Below the pieces are notes generated by a model. It had not been told where the DNA came from and did not search any database. It was given only the letters and a program-made list of their open reading frames with translations. A stretch of DNA of 64,000 nt from Sphingomonas taxi (lineage in GTDB: Bacteria > Pseudomonadota > Alphaproteobacteria > Sphingomonadales > Sphingomonadaceae): assembly GCF_000764535.1 (NCBI RefSeq), contig NZ_CP009571.1, positions 1,116,001 to 1,180,000 of the forward strand, written 5' to 3'. A program made the position numbers and the translations under genes. Shown one piece after another: positions 9,888-18,587 of this stretch (positions are counted from its first letter, which is position 1; every line of letters begins with the position of its first letter).

Positions 9888-10114
9888 TATTCTCCACCCC
9901 GCAATTCCATGCGGCGCTCCACCCGGGTCAGTCGCTCGTCAAAGCGGTCCATGCGGGCGTTCAAACCGGAAATCGACAGCACCATGTTGCCCAGATGCTC
10001 TTCCACAACGGTCATGCGCAACTTGATGTCGTGCATATCACCTTCGATATTCGACAAGCGATCATCGATCCGGCGCAACCGCTCCAGGATCAGGTTTTCC
10101 ACGTTACCGGTCAC
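9887..10114 (-). CDS. Small coiled-coil protein B (75 aa) between nuoD and nuoE
   Basis: Unrecognised soluble protein, apparently a paralogue of the 81-aa ORF downstream of nuoE: both carry GDMxDxKxRM followed by a Glu/Leu-rich helix and end in an Arg/Glu-rich stretch ([15 protein letters not shown] here). I chose the GTG at 10114, which overlaps the nuoD stop (GTGA); another GTG at 10123 would add three residues. The stop overlaps the nuoE start (TAATG). Nearly the whole chain is predicted coiled coil. The pair with nuoE between them suggests an ancient duplication inside the operon and a role near the NADH-dehydrogenase module, which is inference only. Confidence 0.75.
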   Translation of the reverse strand: MTGNVENLILERLRRIDDRLSNIEGDMHDIKLRMTVVEEHLGNMVLSISGLNARMDRFDERLTRVERRMELRGGE

Positions 10115-11385
10115 CGGTCGCACTCGCCGAACACGATGTCCATCGCACCGAGGATCGCGGTGGTGTCGGCCAGCATGTGGCCACGGCTCATGAAGTCCAT
10201 CGCCTGGAGATGGCTGAACGCGGTCGGCCGGATCTTGCAGCGATAGGGCTTGTTCGAGCCATCGGAGACGAGGAACACGCCGAACTCACCCTTCGGGCTC
10301 TCGGTCGCAACATACACTTCGCCGGCGGGGACGTGATAGCCCTCGGTGTACAGCTTGAAGTGATGGATCAGCGCTTCCATCGACTGTTTCATCTCGGCGC
10401 GCTTGGGCGGCACCACCTTGCGGTCGGTCGAGGCGATCGGCCCCTCCGGCATGTCGCGCAGGCACTGCTTCATGATCCGCGCCGACTGGCGGACCTCCTC
10501 GACGCGCACCATGAAGCGATCGTAGCAATCGCCGCGGGTGCCGACGGGGATGTCGAATTCCATCCGGTCGTAGACGTCATAGGGCTGCGACTTGCGCAGG
10601 TCCCAGGGGATGCCCGCGGCGCGGATCATCGGCCCCGAGAAGCCCCAGGCGATCGCATCCTCGCGGCTCACCGTCGCGATATCGACGTTGCGCTGCTTGA
10701 AGATGCGGTTGTCGGCGACGAGGCTGATCGCATCCTCGAACAGGCGCGGCAGGCGCGTGTCGAGCCAGTCGGCGATATCGGTGAGCAGCTTGAGCGGCAC
10801 GTCCTGATGGACGCCGCCCGGCCGCATGTAATTGTGATGCATGCGCGCGCCCGAGGCACGCTCGAGGAAATTGTAGCAATCCTCGCGGATCTCGAACATC
10901 CACAGGTTCGGCGTCATCGCGCCGACGTCCATGACGTGGCTGCCGAGGTTCAGCATGTGGTTGGAGATACGGGTCAGCTCGGCGAAGAAGACGCGCAGAT
11001 ACTGGGCGCGGATCGGCACCTCGATATCGAGCAATTTCTCGATCGCGAGCACGAACGTATGCTCCATGCACATCGGCGAGCAATAATCGAGGCGATCGAA
11101 ATAGGGGATCGCCTGCGCATAGGTCTTGTATTCGATCAGCTTCTCGGTGCCGCGATGCAGCAGGCCAACGTGCGGATCGATCCGCTCGATGATCTCGCCG
11201 TCCAGCTCCATCACCAGCCGCAGCACGCCGTGTGCGGCAGGATGCTGGGGGCCGAAATTGATCGTGTAATTCTGGATCGTGACGTCGCCCTCGGTCGGAT
11301 GCGCCGGGCTGGTGACGTGCATCAGCTCGTCGACATAGGGATCGACCGTGTTGGTGGCGGGCGCGAGATGCGGGTCCTGGCTCAC
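10111..11385 (-). CDS. nuoD: NADH-quinone oxidoreductase subunit D
   Basis: Peripheral subunit lining the quinone-binding site with NuoB and NuoH. 424 aa from a GTG start at 11385 that overlaps the nuoC stop (GTGA). The conserved core starts at [19 protein letters not shown], which contains the catalytic-site His segment, and continues through [16 protein letters not shown] and the long C-terminal region ending DIVFGECDR. The first 35 residues or so form a variable leader. Separate from nuoC, unlike the nuoCD fusion of enterobacteria. Confidence 0.97.
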   Translation of the reverse strand: MSQDPHLAPATNTVDPYVDELMHVTSPAHPTEGDVTIQNYTINFGPQHPAAHGVLRLVMELDGEIIERIDPHVGLLHRGTEKLIEYKTYAQAIPYFDRLDYCSPMCMEHTFVLAIEKLLDIEVPIRAQYLRVFFAELTRISNHMLNLGSHVMDVGAMTPNLWMFEIREDCYNFLERASGARMHHNYMRPGGVHQDVPLKLLTDIADWLDTRLPRLFEDAISLVADNRIFKQRNVDIATVSREDAIAWGFSGPMIRAAGIPWDLRKSQPYDVYDRMEFDIPVGTRGDCYDRFMVRVEEVRQSARIMKQCLRDMPEGPIASTDRKVVPPKRAEMKQSMEALIHHFKLYTEGYHVPAGEVYVATESPKGEFGVFLVSDGSNKPYRCKIRPTAFSHLQAMDFMSRGHMLADTTAILGAMDIVFGECDR

Positions 11386-12236
11386 TGATTCTGTCCTCCG
11401 CCCTTGGTCGGCACGACGTCCGAATCCTTGGGCTTGTCCTGCCGGGCGTTGCCGGGGCCGGCATCGCCGGCGCCGGTGTTCGCGGTGCCGGTCGAATCGT
11501 TCTTGGCATAGGGTTCGCTGCCGGCCTTGGGCGCCTGCGTCGGCGTGCGCGCGGCATCGGCCTTGACGATATCGTCCGCCTTCAACGGCGTTGGTGCGCC
11601 CTTGGCCTCGGGCAGCATGCCCTTCTCGTCACCGGGCAGCACATAGGCCGCGCCCTCCCAGGGGCTCTGGAAGTCGAAGTTGCGGAAATCCTGCGCCAGC
11701 TTCACCGGCTCGTAGATCACGCGCTTCGCCTCTTCCGAATAGCGCATCTCGACGAAGCCCGAGAGCGGGAAGTCCTTGCGCTGCGGATGGCCGCGGAAGC
11801 CGTAATCGGTAAGGATACGGCGCAGGTCGGCGTTGCCGGTGAACAGCACGCCGTACATGTCGTACACCTCGCGCTCCAGCCAGCCGGCGACCGGCCAGAT
11901 GCCCGTCACCGACGGCACCGGCTTGACGTCGTCGGTGGCGACATGGACGTGCAGGCGATGGTTGCGCGTCAGCGACAGCAGGCAATAGACCACCTCGAAC
12001 CGCTCCGGGCGGCTCGGATAGTCGACGCCGGCGATCTCCATCAGCTGCTGATATTCGAGACCGGGCGTGTCGCGCAGCTTGGTCAGCGCATCGACGATCG
12101 CGGTGCGCTCGACGTAGAGCGCGACCTCGCCGACCTGATCGACCGCGTCGAGCAGCGCCGAACCGAGCGTCGCCCGGACGATCTCGATCGTCTCGCCGTT
12201 GAGATCGGCGGCCCAGGCAGGAGCGGGCGCCCTCAC
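11382..12236 (-). CDS. nuoC: NADH-quinone oxidoreductase subunit C with long low-complexity tail
   Basis: Peripheral-arm subunit (30-kDa type). The conserved part ends in the family signature [15 protein letters not shown] and [16 protein letters not shown], then FDFQSPWEG, at about residue 200. Beyond it is a tail of roughly 80 residues rich in Ala, Pro, Gly, Lys, Asp and Thr (for example [18 protein letters not shown] and [17 protein letters not shown]), which I would expect to be disordered. The start is GTG at 12236, overlapping the nuoB stop (GTGA). The tail makes the protein 284 aa, longer than the about 200 aa of a minimal NuoC. Confidence 0.96.
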   Translation of the reverse strand: MRAPAPAWAADLNGETIEIVRATLGSALLDAVDQVGEVALYVERTAIVDALTKLRDTPGLEYQQLMEIAGVDYPSRPERFEVVYCLLSLTRNHRLHVHVATDDVKPVPSVTGIWPVAGWLEREVYDMYGVLFTGNADLRRILTDYGFRGHPQRKDFPLSGFVEMRYSEEAKRVIYEPVKLAQDFRNFDFQSPWEGAAYVLPGDEKGMLPEAKGAPTPLKADDIVKADAARTPTQAPKAGSEPYAKNDSTGTANTGAGDAGPGNARQDKPKDSDVVPTKGGGQNQ

Positions 12237-12793
12237 CGTTCGACGCTCCCCTGACGGCGGATCTTACGCTGCAACTGCATGATCCCGTAGAGCAGCGCCT
12301 CGGCGGTCGGCGGGCAGCCGGGGACGTAGATGTCGACCGGCACGACGCGGTCGCAGCCGCGCACCACCGAATAGCTGTAATGGTAATAGCCGCCGCCATT
12401 GGCGCAGCTGCCCATCGAGACGACGTATTTCGGCTCCGACATCTGGTCGTAGACCTTGCGGAGTGCCGGCGCCATCTTGTTGCACAACGTACCCGCGACG
12501 ATCATCACGTCCGACTGACGCGGCGACGCGCGCGGCGCGGCGCCGAAGCGCTCGAGATCGTAGCGCGGCATGTTGACGTGGATCATCTCGACCGCGCAGC
12601 AGGCGAGACCGAAGGTCATCCACCACAGCGAGCCGGTACGCGCCCACTGGAACAGCTCCTCGGTCGAGGTGACGAGGAAGCCCTTGTCGTTGAGCTCGCC
12701 GTTGAGGCTGTCGAAGAAGCCCTGGTCGGGCGGCACCAGCGACGTGGCGGTCGCCGGGCGTTCGAGTTCGACGGGTCCGGACATAGCGGTCAT
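12233..12793 (-). CDS. nuoB: NADH-quinone oxidoreductase subunit B (N2 cluster)
   Basis: Holds the terminal iron-sulfur cluster N2, the direct electron donor to quinone. 186 aa from the ATG at 12793, which overlaps the nuoA stop (ATGA); a second ATG three codons later (MSGPVE) is also possible. Ligand candidates by family pattern are the adjacent Cys65-Cys66 (GLACCAVEM), Cys130 (MGSCANGG) and Cys160 ([11 protein letters not shown]). The Arg-rich end [12 protein letters not shown] is typical of the family. Confidence 0.97.
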   Translation of the reverse strand: MTAMSGPVELERPATATSLVPPDQGFFDSLNGELNDKGFLVTSTEELFQWARTGSLWWMTFGLACCAVEMIHVNMPRYDLERFGAAPRASPRQSDVMIVAGTLCNKMAPALRKVYDQMSEPKYVVSMGSCANGGGYYHYSYSVVRGCDRVVPVDIYVPGCPPTAEALLYGIMQLQRKIRRQGSVER

Positions 12794-13164
12794 TCCCAAT
12801 CCAGCGCTCCCTTTTTCCAGGCATAGACGAGGCCCAGGGCAAGCTCGCCGATGAAGATCATCATGGAGATCCATGCGGTCCAGCCGATGCTGAAAACCGA
12901 TACTGCCCAAGGATATAGGAAGGCGGCTTCGAGATCGAAGATGATGAACAGGATGGCGATCAGATAAAATCGCACGTCGAACTGGCTGCGTGGATCCTCG
13001 AACGCGGGGAAGCCGCATTCATATTCCGACAGCTTCTGTTCGTTGGGCTTATTGGTGCCGGTCAGCCGGGCGACGACCATGGGCAGGAACACGAACGTGC
13101 TCGACAGCGCCAGGGCGACACCCAGGAACAGCAGGATAGGCAGATATTGCGACAGATCGACCAA
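12790..13164 (-). CDS. nuoA: NADH-quinone oxidoreductase subunit A
   Basis: Three-helix membrane subunit, first gene of the operon. I place the start at the TTG at 13164 ([20 protein letters not shown], 124 aa) because it gives the family N-terminus and has a GAGAAG ribosome-binding-like stretch just upstream; the frame is open further upstream but only with a Pro/Ala-rich non-homologous extension. The signature [20 protein letters not shown] in the cytoplasmic loop is intact. The product ends in a helix and KKGALDWE. Confidence 0.95.
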   Translation of the reverse strand: MVDLSQYLPILLFLGVALALSSTFVFLPMVVARLTGTNKPNEQKLSEYECGFPAFEDPRSQFDVRFYLIAILFIIFDLEAAFLYPWAVSVFSIGWTAWISMMIFIGELALGLVYAWKKGALDWE

Positions 13165-13241
13165 AGGGCTTCTCGCAGGTGCGAAGGATGTGGGGGTCGC
13201 TTTAGGCCCCCAAGGGGGTACGGGCAAGGCCGCGGAGGGTG

Positions 13242-13256
13242 TGAGAATCACTCTCA
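13242..13256. promoter_or_regulatory. Fur-like 7-1-7 palindrome upstream of the nuo operon
   Basis: The sequence TGAGAATCACTCTCA lies about 80 nt upstream of the nuoA start. Compared with the 7-1-7 Fur pattern TGATAATnATTATCA it matches 11 of 14 specified positions, with outer arms TGAGA and TCTCA. An iron regulator acting on an operon full of iron-sulfur subunits would make sense, but this is a single imperfect site and could be chance. Confidence 0.35.
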
Positions 13257-13289
13257 ATTGGGGAAGCGGCGATCGGCGACGTAGCTAGA

Positions 13290-13422
13290 AATTCTCCCCC
13301 GCCAGGGGGAGGTGGCGCCGCGAAGCGGTGACGAAGGGGGAGGACACGGAACCGAGTTTACCGCTTACCTCCCCCTCCGTCAGCACTGCGTGCTGCCACC
13401 TCCCCCTGGCGGGGGAGGAATT
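13290..13422. repeat. Intergenic inverted repeat, CCCCCGCCAGGGGGAGGTGGC type
   Basis: Outer arms 13290-13316 and 13395-13422 are reverse complements apart from one extra base; inner arms around 13331-13342 and 13368-13380 (AAGGGGGAGG against CCTCCCCCT) also pair. It looks like two copies of one GC-rich palindromic unit in opposite orientation, between suhB and the nuo promoter region. The 288-bp space between nuoA and suhB holds this element and the Fur-like palindrome and otherwise no gene I can support. Confidence 0.8.
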
Positions 13423-13452
13423 CTACAGTCAACGAACTTGATAGGATTCAGC

Positions 13453-14265
13453 TTAGCGGAGCGCGCCGGCGACCAGTTTGTGGAGCTTGACGTGCAGGCC
13501 GTCGTTGCCCGCGAGGAACTCGTTGCGCTCCATCGCCTTGTCGGCGCCGCGGAAGTCGGTAACATAGCCGCCGGCTTCCTTGACCAGCAGCATGCCCGCG
13601 GCGGTGTCCCACGGCTTGAGGCCCGATTCCCAATAGCCGTCGAAGCGGCCTGCGGCGACCCACGCGAGATCGAGCGCCGCCGCGCCGAGCCGGCGGATAC
13701 CGGCGACCTCGGGTGCGATCGCACCGAAGATGCGGCTCCACTGGACGAAGTCGCCATGGCCGAGGAACGGGATGCCGGTGGCGATCAGCGCCTCCGACAG
13801 GTCGCGGCGGGCCGAGACGCGCAGCCGCTGGTCGGTGAGCCACGCACCGCGGCCCTTTTCGGCCCAGAAGCTCTCGTCGGTGAGCGGCTGATAGACGAGG
13901 CCCGTCGTGATCTCGCGCTTGCCCGACGGGGTCGGCTCCTCGACCGCGATCGAGATGGCGAAATGCGGGATGCCGTGGAGGAAGTTCGACGTGCCATCGA
14001 GCGGATCGATGATGAAGCGCGGCTTGTCGGGATCGCCCGCGACCTCGCCGCCCTCTTCCATCAGGAAACCCCAGTCGGGGCGGGCGCGGCGCAGTTCCTC
14101 GAACAGCGTCTGCTCGGCGCGCTTGTCGGCGATCGACACGAAGTCGGCCGGGCCCTTGCGGCTGACCTGGAGGTGCGAGACCTCGTTGAAGTCGCGGCGC
14201 AGCGCGGTGCCGGCCTTGCGGGCGGCACGCTCGATGACGGTGAAGAGGCCGGAATGGGAGGGCAT
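13453..14265 (-). CDS. suhB: Inositol monophosphatase-family protein (SuhB type)
   Basis: Mg-dependent, Li-sensitive phosphatase superfamily member, 270 aa, cytosolic. The metal-binding motifs are present: MEEGG at about residues 69-73, DPLDGTSNFLHG with Asp87 and Asp90, and KPWDTAAG with Asp220. Substrate could be inositol phosphate, or the protein may act in rRNA and transcription processes as described for E. coli SuhB; sequence alone does not decide. It lies downstream of efp on the same strand, with a repeat between them. Confidence 0.9.
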   Translation of the reverse strand: MPSHSGLFTVIERAARKAGTALRRDFNEVSHLQVSRKGPADFVSIADKRAEQTLFEELRRARPDWGFLMEEGGEVAGDPDKPRFIIDPLDGTSNFLHGIPHFAISIAVEEPTPSGKREITTGLVYQPLTDESFWAEKGRGAWLTDQRLRVSARRDLSEALIATGIPFLGHGDFVQWSRIFGAIAPEVAGIRRLGAAALDLAWVAAGRFDGYWESGLKPWDTAAGMLLVKEAGGYVTDFRGADKAMERNEFLAGNDGLHVKLHKLVAGALR

Positions 14266-14280
14266 GGGGATTTCTCTATA

Positions 14281-14405
14281 CCCCTCTCCCGTTCGGGAGA
14301 GGGAGGGGCCCGCCGCCGTCGGGCGGTGGGAGGGTGAGGTCGAAGGAAGGCCCTGCCCTCACCCGACCTCGCTACGCTCGGCCACCCTCTCCACAGGGAG
14401 AGGGA
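14281..14405. repeat. Intergenic GC-rich palindromic repeat between suhB and efp
   Basis: A hairpin at 14282-14303 (CCCTCTCCC, loop GTTC, GGGAGAGGG) and a second one near 14385-14405 (CCCTCTCC, ACA, GGGAGAGGG) flank an inverted GGGAGGGTGAGG / CCTCACCC pair. The unit resembles the element at 38771-38847. It may also act as the efp transcription terminator, but no U-run follows. Confidence 0.75.
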
Positions 14406-14411
14406 TATCGG

Positions 14412-14975
14412 TCAGTCGGCGCGGCGGACGTAGGTCTGTTCGTAGACGTCGACGACGATGCGCGTGCCGGCGCCGATATGCGGCGGGACCATGACGCGCA
14501 CGCCATTGTCGAGGATCGCGGGCTTGTAGCTCGACGAGGCGGTCTGCCCCTTCACGACGGCATCGGCCTCGACGATCATCGCCTCGATCGTGCTCGGCAG
14601 CTCGACCGAGATCGGCTTTTCGTCATAGAGTTCGAGCACCACGTCCATGCCGTCCTGCAGGAAGGCGGCGGCATCGCCGAGGATGCCGGCGTCGAGCGTG
14701 ATCTGCTCGTAATTGTCCTTGTCCATGAAGGTCAGCGCATCGCCGTCGCGGAACAGGAACTGGAAGTCCTTGGTGTCGAGGCGGACGCGCTCGACCGTCT
14801 CGGCGGAGCGGAAGCGGACGTTGTTCTTGCGGCCGTCGATCAGGTTCTTCATCTCGACCTGCATATACGCACCGCCCTTGCCGGGCTGCGTGTGCTGGAT
14901 CTTGACGGCGCGCCAGATGCCGCCCTCATATTCGATGATGTTGCCGGGACGGATGTCCACGCCGCTGATCTTCAT
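14412..14975 (-). CDS. efp: Translation elongation factor P
   Basis: Relieves ribosome stalling at polyproline stretches by binding between the P and E sites. 187 aa from the ATG at 14975 ([20 protein letters not shown]). Three beta-barrel domains fit the length. The loop that carries the modified residue reads PGKGGA, with Lys33 at the tip, so a lysine-type modification as in EpmA systems is likely; I see no epmA or epmB nearby. The C-terminus [16 protein letters not shown] is family-typical. Confidence 0.97.
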   Translation of the reverse strand: MKISGVDIRPGNIIEYEGGIWRAVKIQHTQPGKGGAYMQVEMKNLIDGRKNNVRFRSAETVERVRLDTKDFQFLFRDGDALTFMDKDNYEQITLDAGILGDAAAFLQDGMDVVLELYDEKPISVELPSTIEAMIVEADAVVKGQTASSSYKPAILDNGVRVMVPPHIGAGTRIVVDVYEQTYVRRAD

Positions 14976-15039
14976 GGATCTGAACCTATTGGAAAGAGCG
15001 AGATAGGCGCGCGACTGGCGCACGCCCGGTGGCGCCCCT

Positions 15040-15627
15040 TTACCGTCCCCGCGCGCGGCCGGCAAGCAGCGGGAAGGGATTGACGTCCTCGCCCTGATGC
15101 CAGCGCTCGCCGGGCTGCATGCGCTGCAGGCCGAAATGGAGGTGGTAATTGCCCGCGCCCGCATCGCCGGTGTCGCCGACATAGCCGATCGGCTGGCCCG
15201 TCCTGACCTGCTGCCCCTCGTGCAGGCCGGGGGCGTAGCCGGCGAGATGCGCATAATAATAGATCCAGCGGCGGTCGGGCGAGCGGATATATGCGGTGGT
15301 GCCGCCGAGGTTGGATGCGAACAGCTTCTCGACAGTGCCGGGGGCCGCGGCGATCACCGGCGTGCCGGCGGCGGCGGGAATGTCGGTGCCGTGATGGCCG
15401 CGGCTGCCGCCGCCCCGCGGGTCCATCCAGCTGTCGACGATCGCCGCGCGGCGGACGCCGGCGACGGGGACGGCGAGCGGCGCGTCGTCTCGCGCCGAGG
15501 GTTCGCCGACCGCTACGCCGACGTGGGGCGCGGTCGTGCGCGAGGCGGTGCCGAAGCTGGTCATCGCCGCGAAGGCGGCGCCGAGCAGGACGACGACGGC
15601 GAGGATGATCCAACCGAGGCGGGTCAT
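15040..15627 (-). CDS. M23-family metallopeptidase, membrane-anchored
   Basis: Likely peptidoglycan endopeptidase or amidase activator. 195 aa from the ATG at 15627: an N-terminal helix ([20 protein letters not shown]) anchors it or acts as a signal, followed by a LytM/M23 domain. Zinc ligands by pattern are His78 and Asp82 (HHGTD) and the His162-x-His164 motif (YHLHF). The region upstream of 15627 is a repeat, which rules out a longer N-terminus. Sits next to an L,D-transpeptidase, so both may act on the cell wall, although each has its own upstream region. Confidence 0.92.
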   Translation of the reverse strand: MTRLGWIILAVVVLLGAAFAAMTSFGTASRTTAPHVGVAVGEPSARDDAPLAVPVAGVRRAAIVDSWMDPRGGGSRGHHGTDIPAAAGTPVIAAAPGTVEKLFASNLGGTTAYIRSPDRRWIYYYAHLAGYAPGLHEGQQVRTGQPIGYVGDTGDAGAGNYHLHFGLQRMQPGERWHQGEDVNPFPLLAGRARGR

Positions 15628-15648
15628 GCGCCCTGCCTCATCCACCTC

Positions 15649-15755
15649 GTCACCCCGGATGTGTTCCGGGGTCCACCCATTCGCAGGAAAATCGTATCCG
15701 CCGCGTGCCGCCGCTCCACGCCGCAGAGCGGACCCCGGAACAAGTCCGGGGTGAC
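15649..15755. repeat. Intergenic inverted repeat, GTCACCCCGG / TTCCGGGGTCC type (copy 1)
   Basis: GTCACCCCGGATGTGTTCCG at the left end and its inverted counterpart ending GTCCGGGGTGAC at the right enclose about 65 bp of unrelated sequence. The same arrangement recurs at 32388-32473 and 37523-37628. Confidence 0.85.
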
Positions 15756-15769
15756 GGAGCATCGGCCGC

Positions 15770-16804
15770 TCACGCCTGGAACACCGCCTTGGTCCCCGGC
15801 TTCACCATCTGCGCGAGGCGCGCGACGTCCCAGTTGGTCAGGCGGATGCAGCCGTGGCTTTCGGTGCGGCCGATCAGCTCGGGATGCGGCGTGCCGTGAA
15901 TGCCATAATGCTCCTTCGACAGATCGAGCCAGACGACGCCGACCGGACCGTTCGGCCCCGGCGGCAGCATCTCCTTCTGATCGCCTTTCTTGGCGTCCCA
16001 GAACAGCGCAGGGTTATAGTGGAACTTGGGATTGTAGTCGGCGCCGTAGATCTTCCAAGTGCCGAGCGGAAGCGGGTCGTGTTCCGAGCCCATCGTGGCG
16101 CTGAACTGCGCGATCAGCTTGTCGTCCTTGTCGAGGACGCGGAGCACCTTCTCCGACTTGTCGACGACGATATGATCGGCGACCGGCTGGTTGGCGTCGA
16201 CATTGAGCATGTTGAGCGTCTGGCGCCAGTGGTCCGGCAGCTTGGGATCGTAGGCGCGGCTGGCGGGCAAGGCGTTCGGAACGACGATCGTATTGCCGAC
16301 CTTGAGTCGCGTGTCGGGCGAGTTGAGCGCGATCAGCACCGCCGGCTGGGTGTGGAACATCTCCGCCAGCTTTTCCATCGGCGTGGCATAGCCGAGGCTC
16401 GGCAGCTTGGCCTGTTCGCCATAATCCTTGGGCAGCGGGTTGTAATACGGCCCGGCGAGCGCCTCGCGGGTCAGCACGAAGCGCGCGGTGGGGCGCTTGG
16501 CGCGATACGGGTAGAGCGCCTGCAACGTCGCGGCATCGGGCTTGCCGGTGCGCGGCAGGCCCTTGGCCTCCTGGAAGCCCTTGAGTGCGGCGGTGAGCGA
16601 CTGGCCGCCCTTGCCGTCGAGCACGCCCGGACCGAAACCGAGCGAGTCGAGGATCACCTGCACATGGAGGATGTTGCGATCGAGCGCCGGGGCGGCCGGC
16701 TGGGGGACCGCCTGGGGGACCGGCTGTGCGACCGTCCGTTGTGCGATCGTCGGGGCGGCGAGCGCGGCGCCCGCAAGCAGCGCCGTAGCCAGAACCATCT
16801 TCAT
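15770..16804 (-). CDS. Secreted L,D-transpeptidase (YkuD) with peptidoglycan-binding domain
   Basis: Cross-links peptidoglycan or attaches proteins to it by L,D-transpeptidation. 344 aa: signal peptide (MKMVLATALLAGAALAAPTI), a Pro/Gln/Ala linker, a peptidoglycan-binding-1-like domain around residues 45-95 (HVQVILDSLGF ... TLQALYPY), a LysM-like middle stretch, and a C-terminal YkuD domain. The catalytic motif HGTP then SHGCIRLTN is intact, with the nucleophile Cys319 and His317. Periplasmic. Followed on the same strand by the M23 gene with a repeat between them. Confidence 0.94.
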   Translation of the reverse strand: MKMVLATALLAGAALAAPTIAQRTVAQPVPQAVPQPAAPALDRNILHVQVILDSLGFGPGVLDGKGGQSLTAALKGFQEAKGLPRTGKPDAATLQALYPYRAKRPTARFVLTREALAGPYYNPLPKDYGEQAKLPSLGYATPMEKLAEMFHTQPAVLIALNSPDTRLKVGNTIVVPNALPASRAYDPKLPDHWRQTLNMLNVDANQPVADHIVVDKSEKVLRVLDKDDKLIAQFSATMGSEHDPLPLGTWKIYGADYNPKFHYNPALFWDAKKGDQKEMLPPGPNGPVGVVWLDLSKEHYGIHGTPHPELIGRTESHGCIRLTNWDVARLAQMVKPGTKAVFQA

Positions 16805-16897
16805 GTCGCCAATCCCTTCAACCGTTACGCTGGTGGATCAAACGGTCCGCAGCAATTGTGGTTTCGCAGGTGGCGTTTTATCCCGATCGCCTGCCGG

Positions 16898-17581
16898 TCA
16901 GCCGCGCAGCACCTCGGCGAACGCCCGCACCGCGGCCGCCTCGTCGCCGCCCCATACCGCGCCGGATACGGCAAGAAAGTCCGCTCCCGCCGCGACCAGT
17001 GCCGGCGCATTGGCCGGCGTGATGCCGCCGATCGCGACGCTGGGCAGCTCGAACATCGACGCCCACCACGACAGGATCGAGGGTTCGGGGTGATGTTCGA
17101 CCGCCTTGGTCGTCGTCGGATAGAAGGCGCCGAAGGCGACATAGTCCGCGCCGCCCTCACCGGCTTCCATCGCGAGATGACGGCTGTCGTGACAGGTCAC
17201 GCCGATCTGCACCTCCGGCCCGAGCGCGTCGCGCGCCTCGCGCGGGTCGCCGTCCTCCTGGCCAAGATGGACGCCATCGGCGCCGAGCCGCTTCGCCAGC
17301 GCGATACTGTCGTTGACGATGAACGCGACCTCATGATCGGCGCAGATTCGCTGCAACGGCTCGGCGAGCTTGGCGGCGATATGCTGGTCGACGTCCTTGA
17401 CGCGGAACTGGAAGGCGGCGACCGGGCCGGCATCGAGCGCGCGCGCCAGCCGGTCGGCGAAACCGCCCGTCACGTCGAGCGGCGAGATCAGATAGAGCTG
17501 GCACGGCGGCCGGCGGTCGTTGCGCCGGAAGTTGGCGGCGAAATCAGGATCGAGGGGGCCAAGCGGATCGTCTTCGGTCAT
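16898..17581 (-). CDS. thiE: Thiamine phosphate synthase
   Basis: Joins the pyrimidine and thiazole moieties into thiamine phosphate; TIM-barrel fold. 227 aa. Family signatures: CQLYLISP at the first strand, FQFRVKD (phosphate/pyrimidine site), DGVHLGQED, IGVTCHDSRH and the C-terminal GGITPANAP. The N-terminal 28 residues are an extension. No TPP riboswitch consensus is visible upstream. Lies downstream of the aldolase gene on the same strand, separated by 56 nt. Confidence 0.93.
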   Translation of the reverse strand: MTEDDPLGPLDPDFAANFRRNDRRPPCQLYLISPLDVTGGFADRLARALDAGPVAAFQFRVKDVDQHIAAKLAEPLQRICADHEVAFIVNDSIALAKRLGADGVHLGQEDGDPREARDALGPEVQIGVTCHDSRHLAMEAGEGGADYVAFGAFYPTTTKAVEHHPEPSILSWWASMFELPSVAIGGITPANAPALVAAGADFLAVSGAVWGGDEAAAVRAFAEVLRG

Positions 17582-17637
17582 CCCGGCCCCCTACATGGAT
17601 CACCGCCCCGGCGAAAGCCGGAGCGGCACATGGGCGA

Positions 17638-18561
17638 TCAGGCCGCCTCGCCCTTGTAGATGGCGATCAGCTTGCCGAGCATGTCGAGCGCGTCCTCGCG
17701 GCTGCGCTGGAAGGTGTTGCGGCCGATGATCGAGCCGTTGCCGCCGCCCGCCAGAATGTCGCGCGCGTCCTGATAGACCGCGTCGGCGCCCTTGGCGGCG
17801 CCGCCCGAGAAGACGACGATGCGGCGGCCGGCGAAGCTCGCCTGCACGACGTGGCGGACGCGGTCGGCCTGGTTGGACCAGTCGGTGCCCTCATAGACGC
17901 GCTTGGCCTCCTCCTGCTCGATATGCGCGGACGGCAGCTTCACCTTGATGATGTGAGCGCCGAGCAGCGCCGCCATGTGCGCGGCATAGGCGCCGACGTC
18001 GAGTGCCAGCTCGCCGTCCTTCGACAGCTTGCCGCCGCGCGGATAGCTCCAGATCACGGTGGCGATGCCGACCGACTTGGCCTCCTCGCTGAGCTCGCGG
18101 ATCTCCTCCATCTGCTCGAAGATGCCGTCCGAGCCCGGATAGATGGTGAAGCCGATCGCGGCGCAGCCGAGGCGCAACGCGTCGGAGACGCTGGCGGTCA
18201 CCGCCTGATCGATGGTGGTCGCCCAGCTGTTCGAGCTGTTGAGCTTGAGGATCGTGGGGATCTGCCCGGCGAAGGTGTCGGCGCCCGCCTCGAGCGGCCC
18301 GAGCGGCGCGGCATAGGCCGACAGGCCGGCGTCGATCGCGATCTGGTAATGGTAATGCGGGTCATAGGCGGGCGGGTTGACCGCGAAGGAGCGCGCCGGG
18401 CCGTGCTCGAAGCCCTGATCGACGGGCAGGATCACCAGCTTGCCGGTGCCGCCCAATTTGCCCTGCATCAGGATGCGGGCGAGGTTCGCCTTCACCGCGG
18501 GGCTGGTCGCTTCGTATTTGTCGAGGATCACCTTGACGGCGGGGGTGACGGTGGTGGTCAT
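17638..18561 (-). CDS. fbaB: Class I fructose-bisphosphate aldolase (DhnA type)
   Basis: Cleaves fructose-1,6-bisphosphate through a Schiff base; glycolysis and gluconeogenesis. 307 aa from the ATG at 18561 (MTTTVTPAVKVILDKYEATS). DhnA-family features include ILPVDQGFEHGP, IGFTIYPGSDG and the segment HIIKVKLPSAH holding the Schiff-base Lys candidate, then VVFSGGAAKGAD and GSIIGRNTFQR (phosphate site). Glycolytic neighbours gap and pgk lie on the same strand about 1.2-4 kb upstream, separated by a toxin-antitoxin pair and a thioredoxin gene. A short hairpin with CCGGC and GCCGG arms lies 16-30 nt beyond the stop. Confidence 0.93.
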   Translation of the reverse strand: MTTTVTPAVKVILDKYEATSPAVKANLARILMQGKLGGTGKLVILPVDQGFEHGPARSFAVNPPAYDPHYHYQIAIDAGLSAYAAPLGPLEAGADTFAGQIPTILKLNSSNSWATTIDQAVTASVSDALRLGCAAIGFTIYPGSDGIFEQMEEIRELSEEAKSVGIATVIWSYPRGGKLSKDGELALDVGAYAAHMAALLGAHIIKVKLPSAHIEQEEAKRVYEGTDWSNQADRVRHVVQASFAGRRIVVFSGGAAKGADAVYQDARDILAGGGNGSIIGRNTFQRSREDALDMLGKLIAIYKGEAA

Positions 18562-18587
18562 GGGTCGGCTCCTTGGGTCGGATAGGG

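Noticed and set aside
17582..17637. Possible TPP riboswitch in front of thiE
   Set aside because: No CTGAGA or ACCTGATC-type core in the short gap upstream of thiE.
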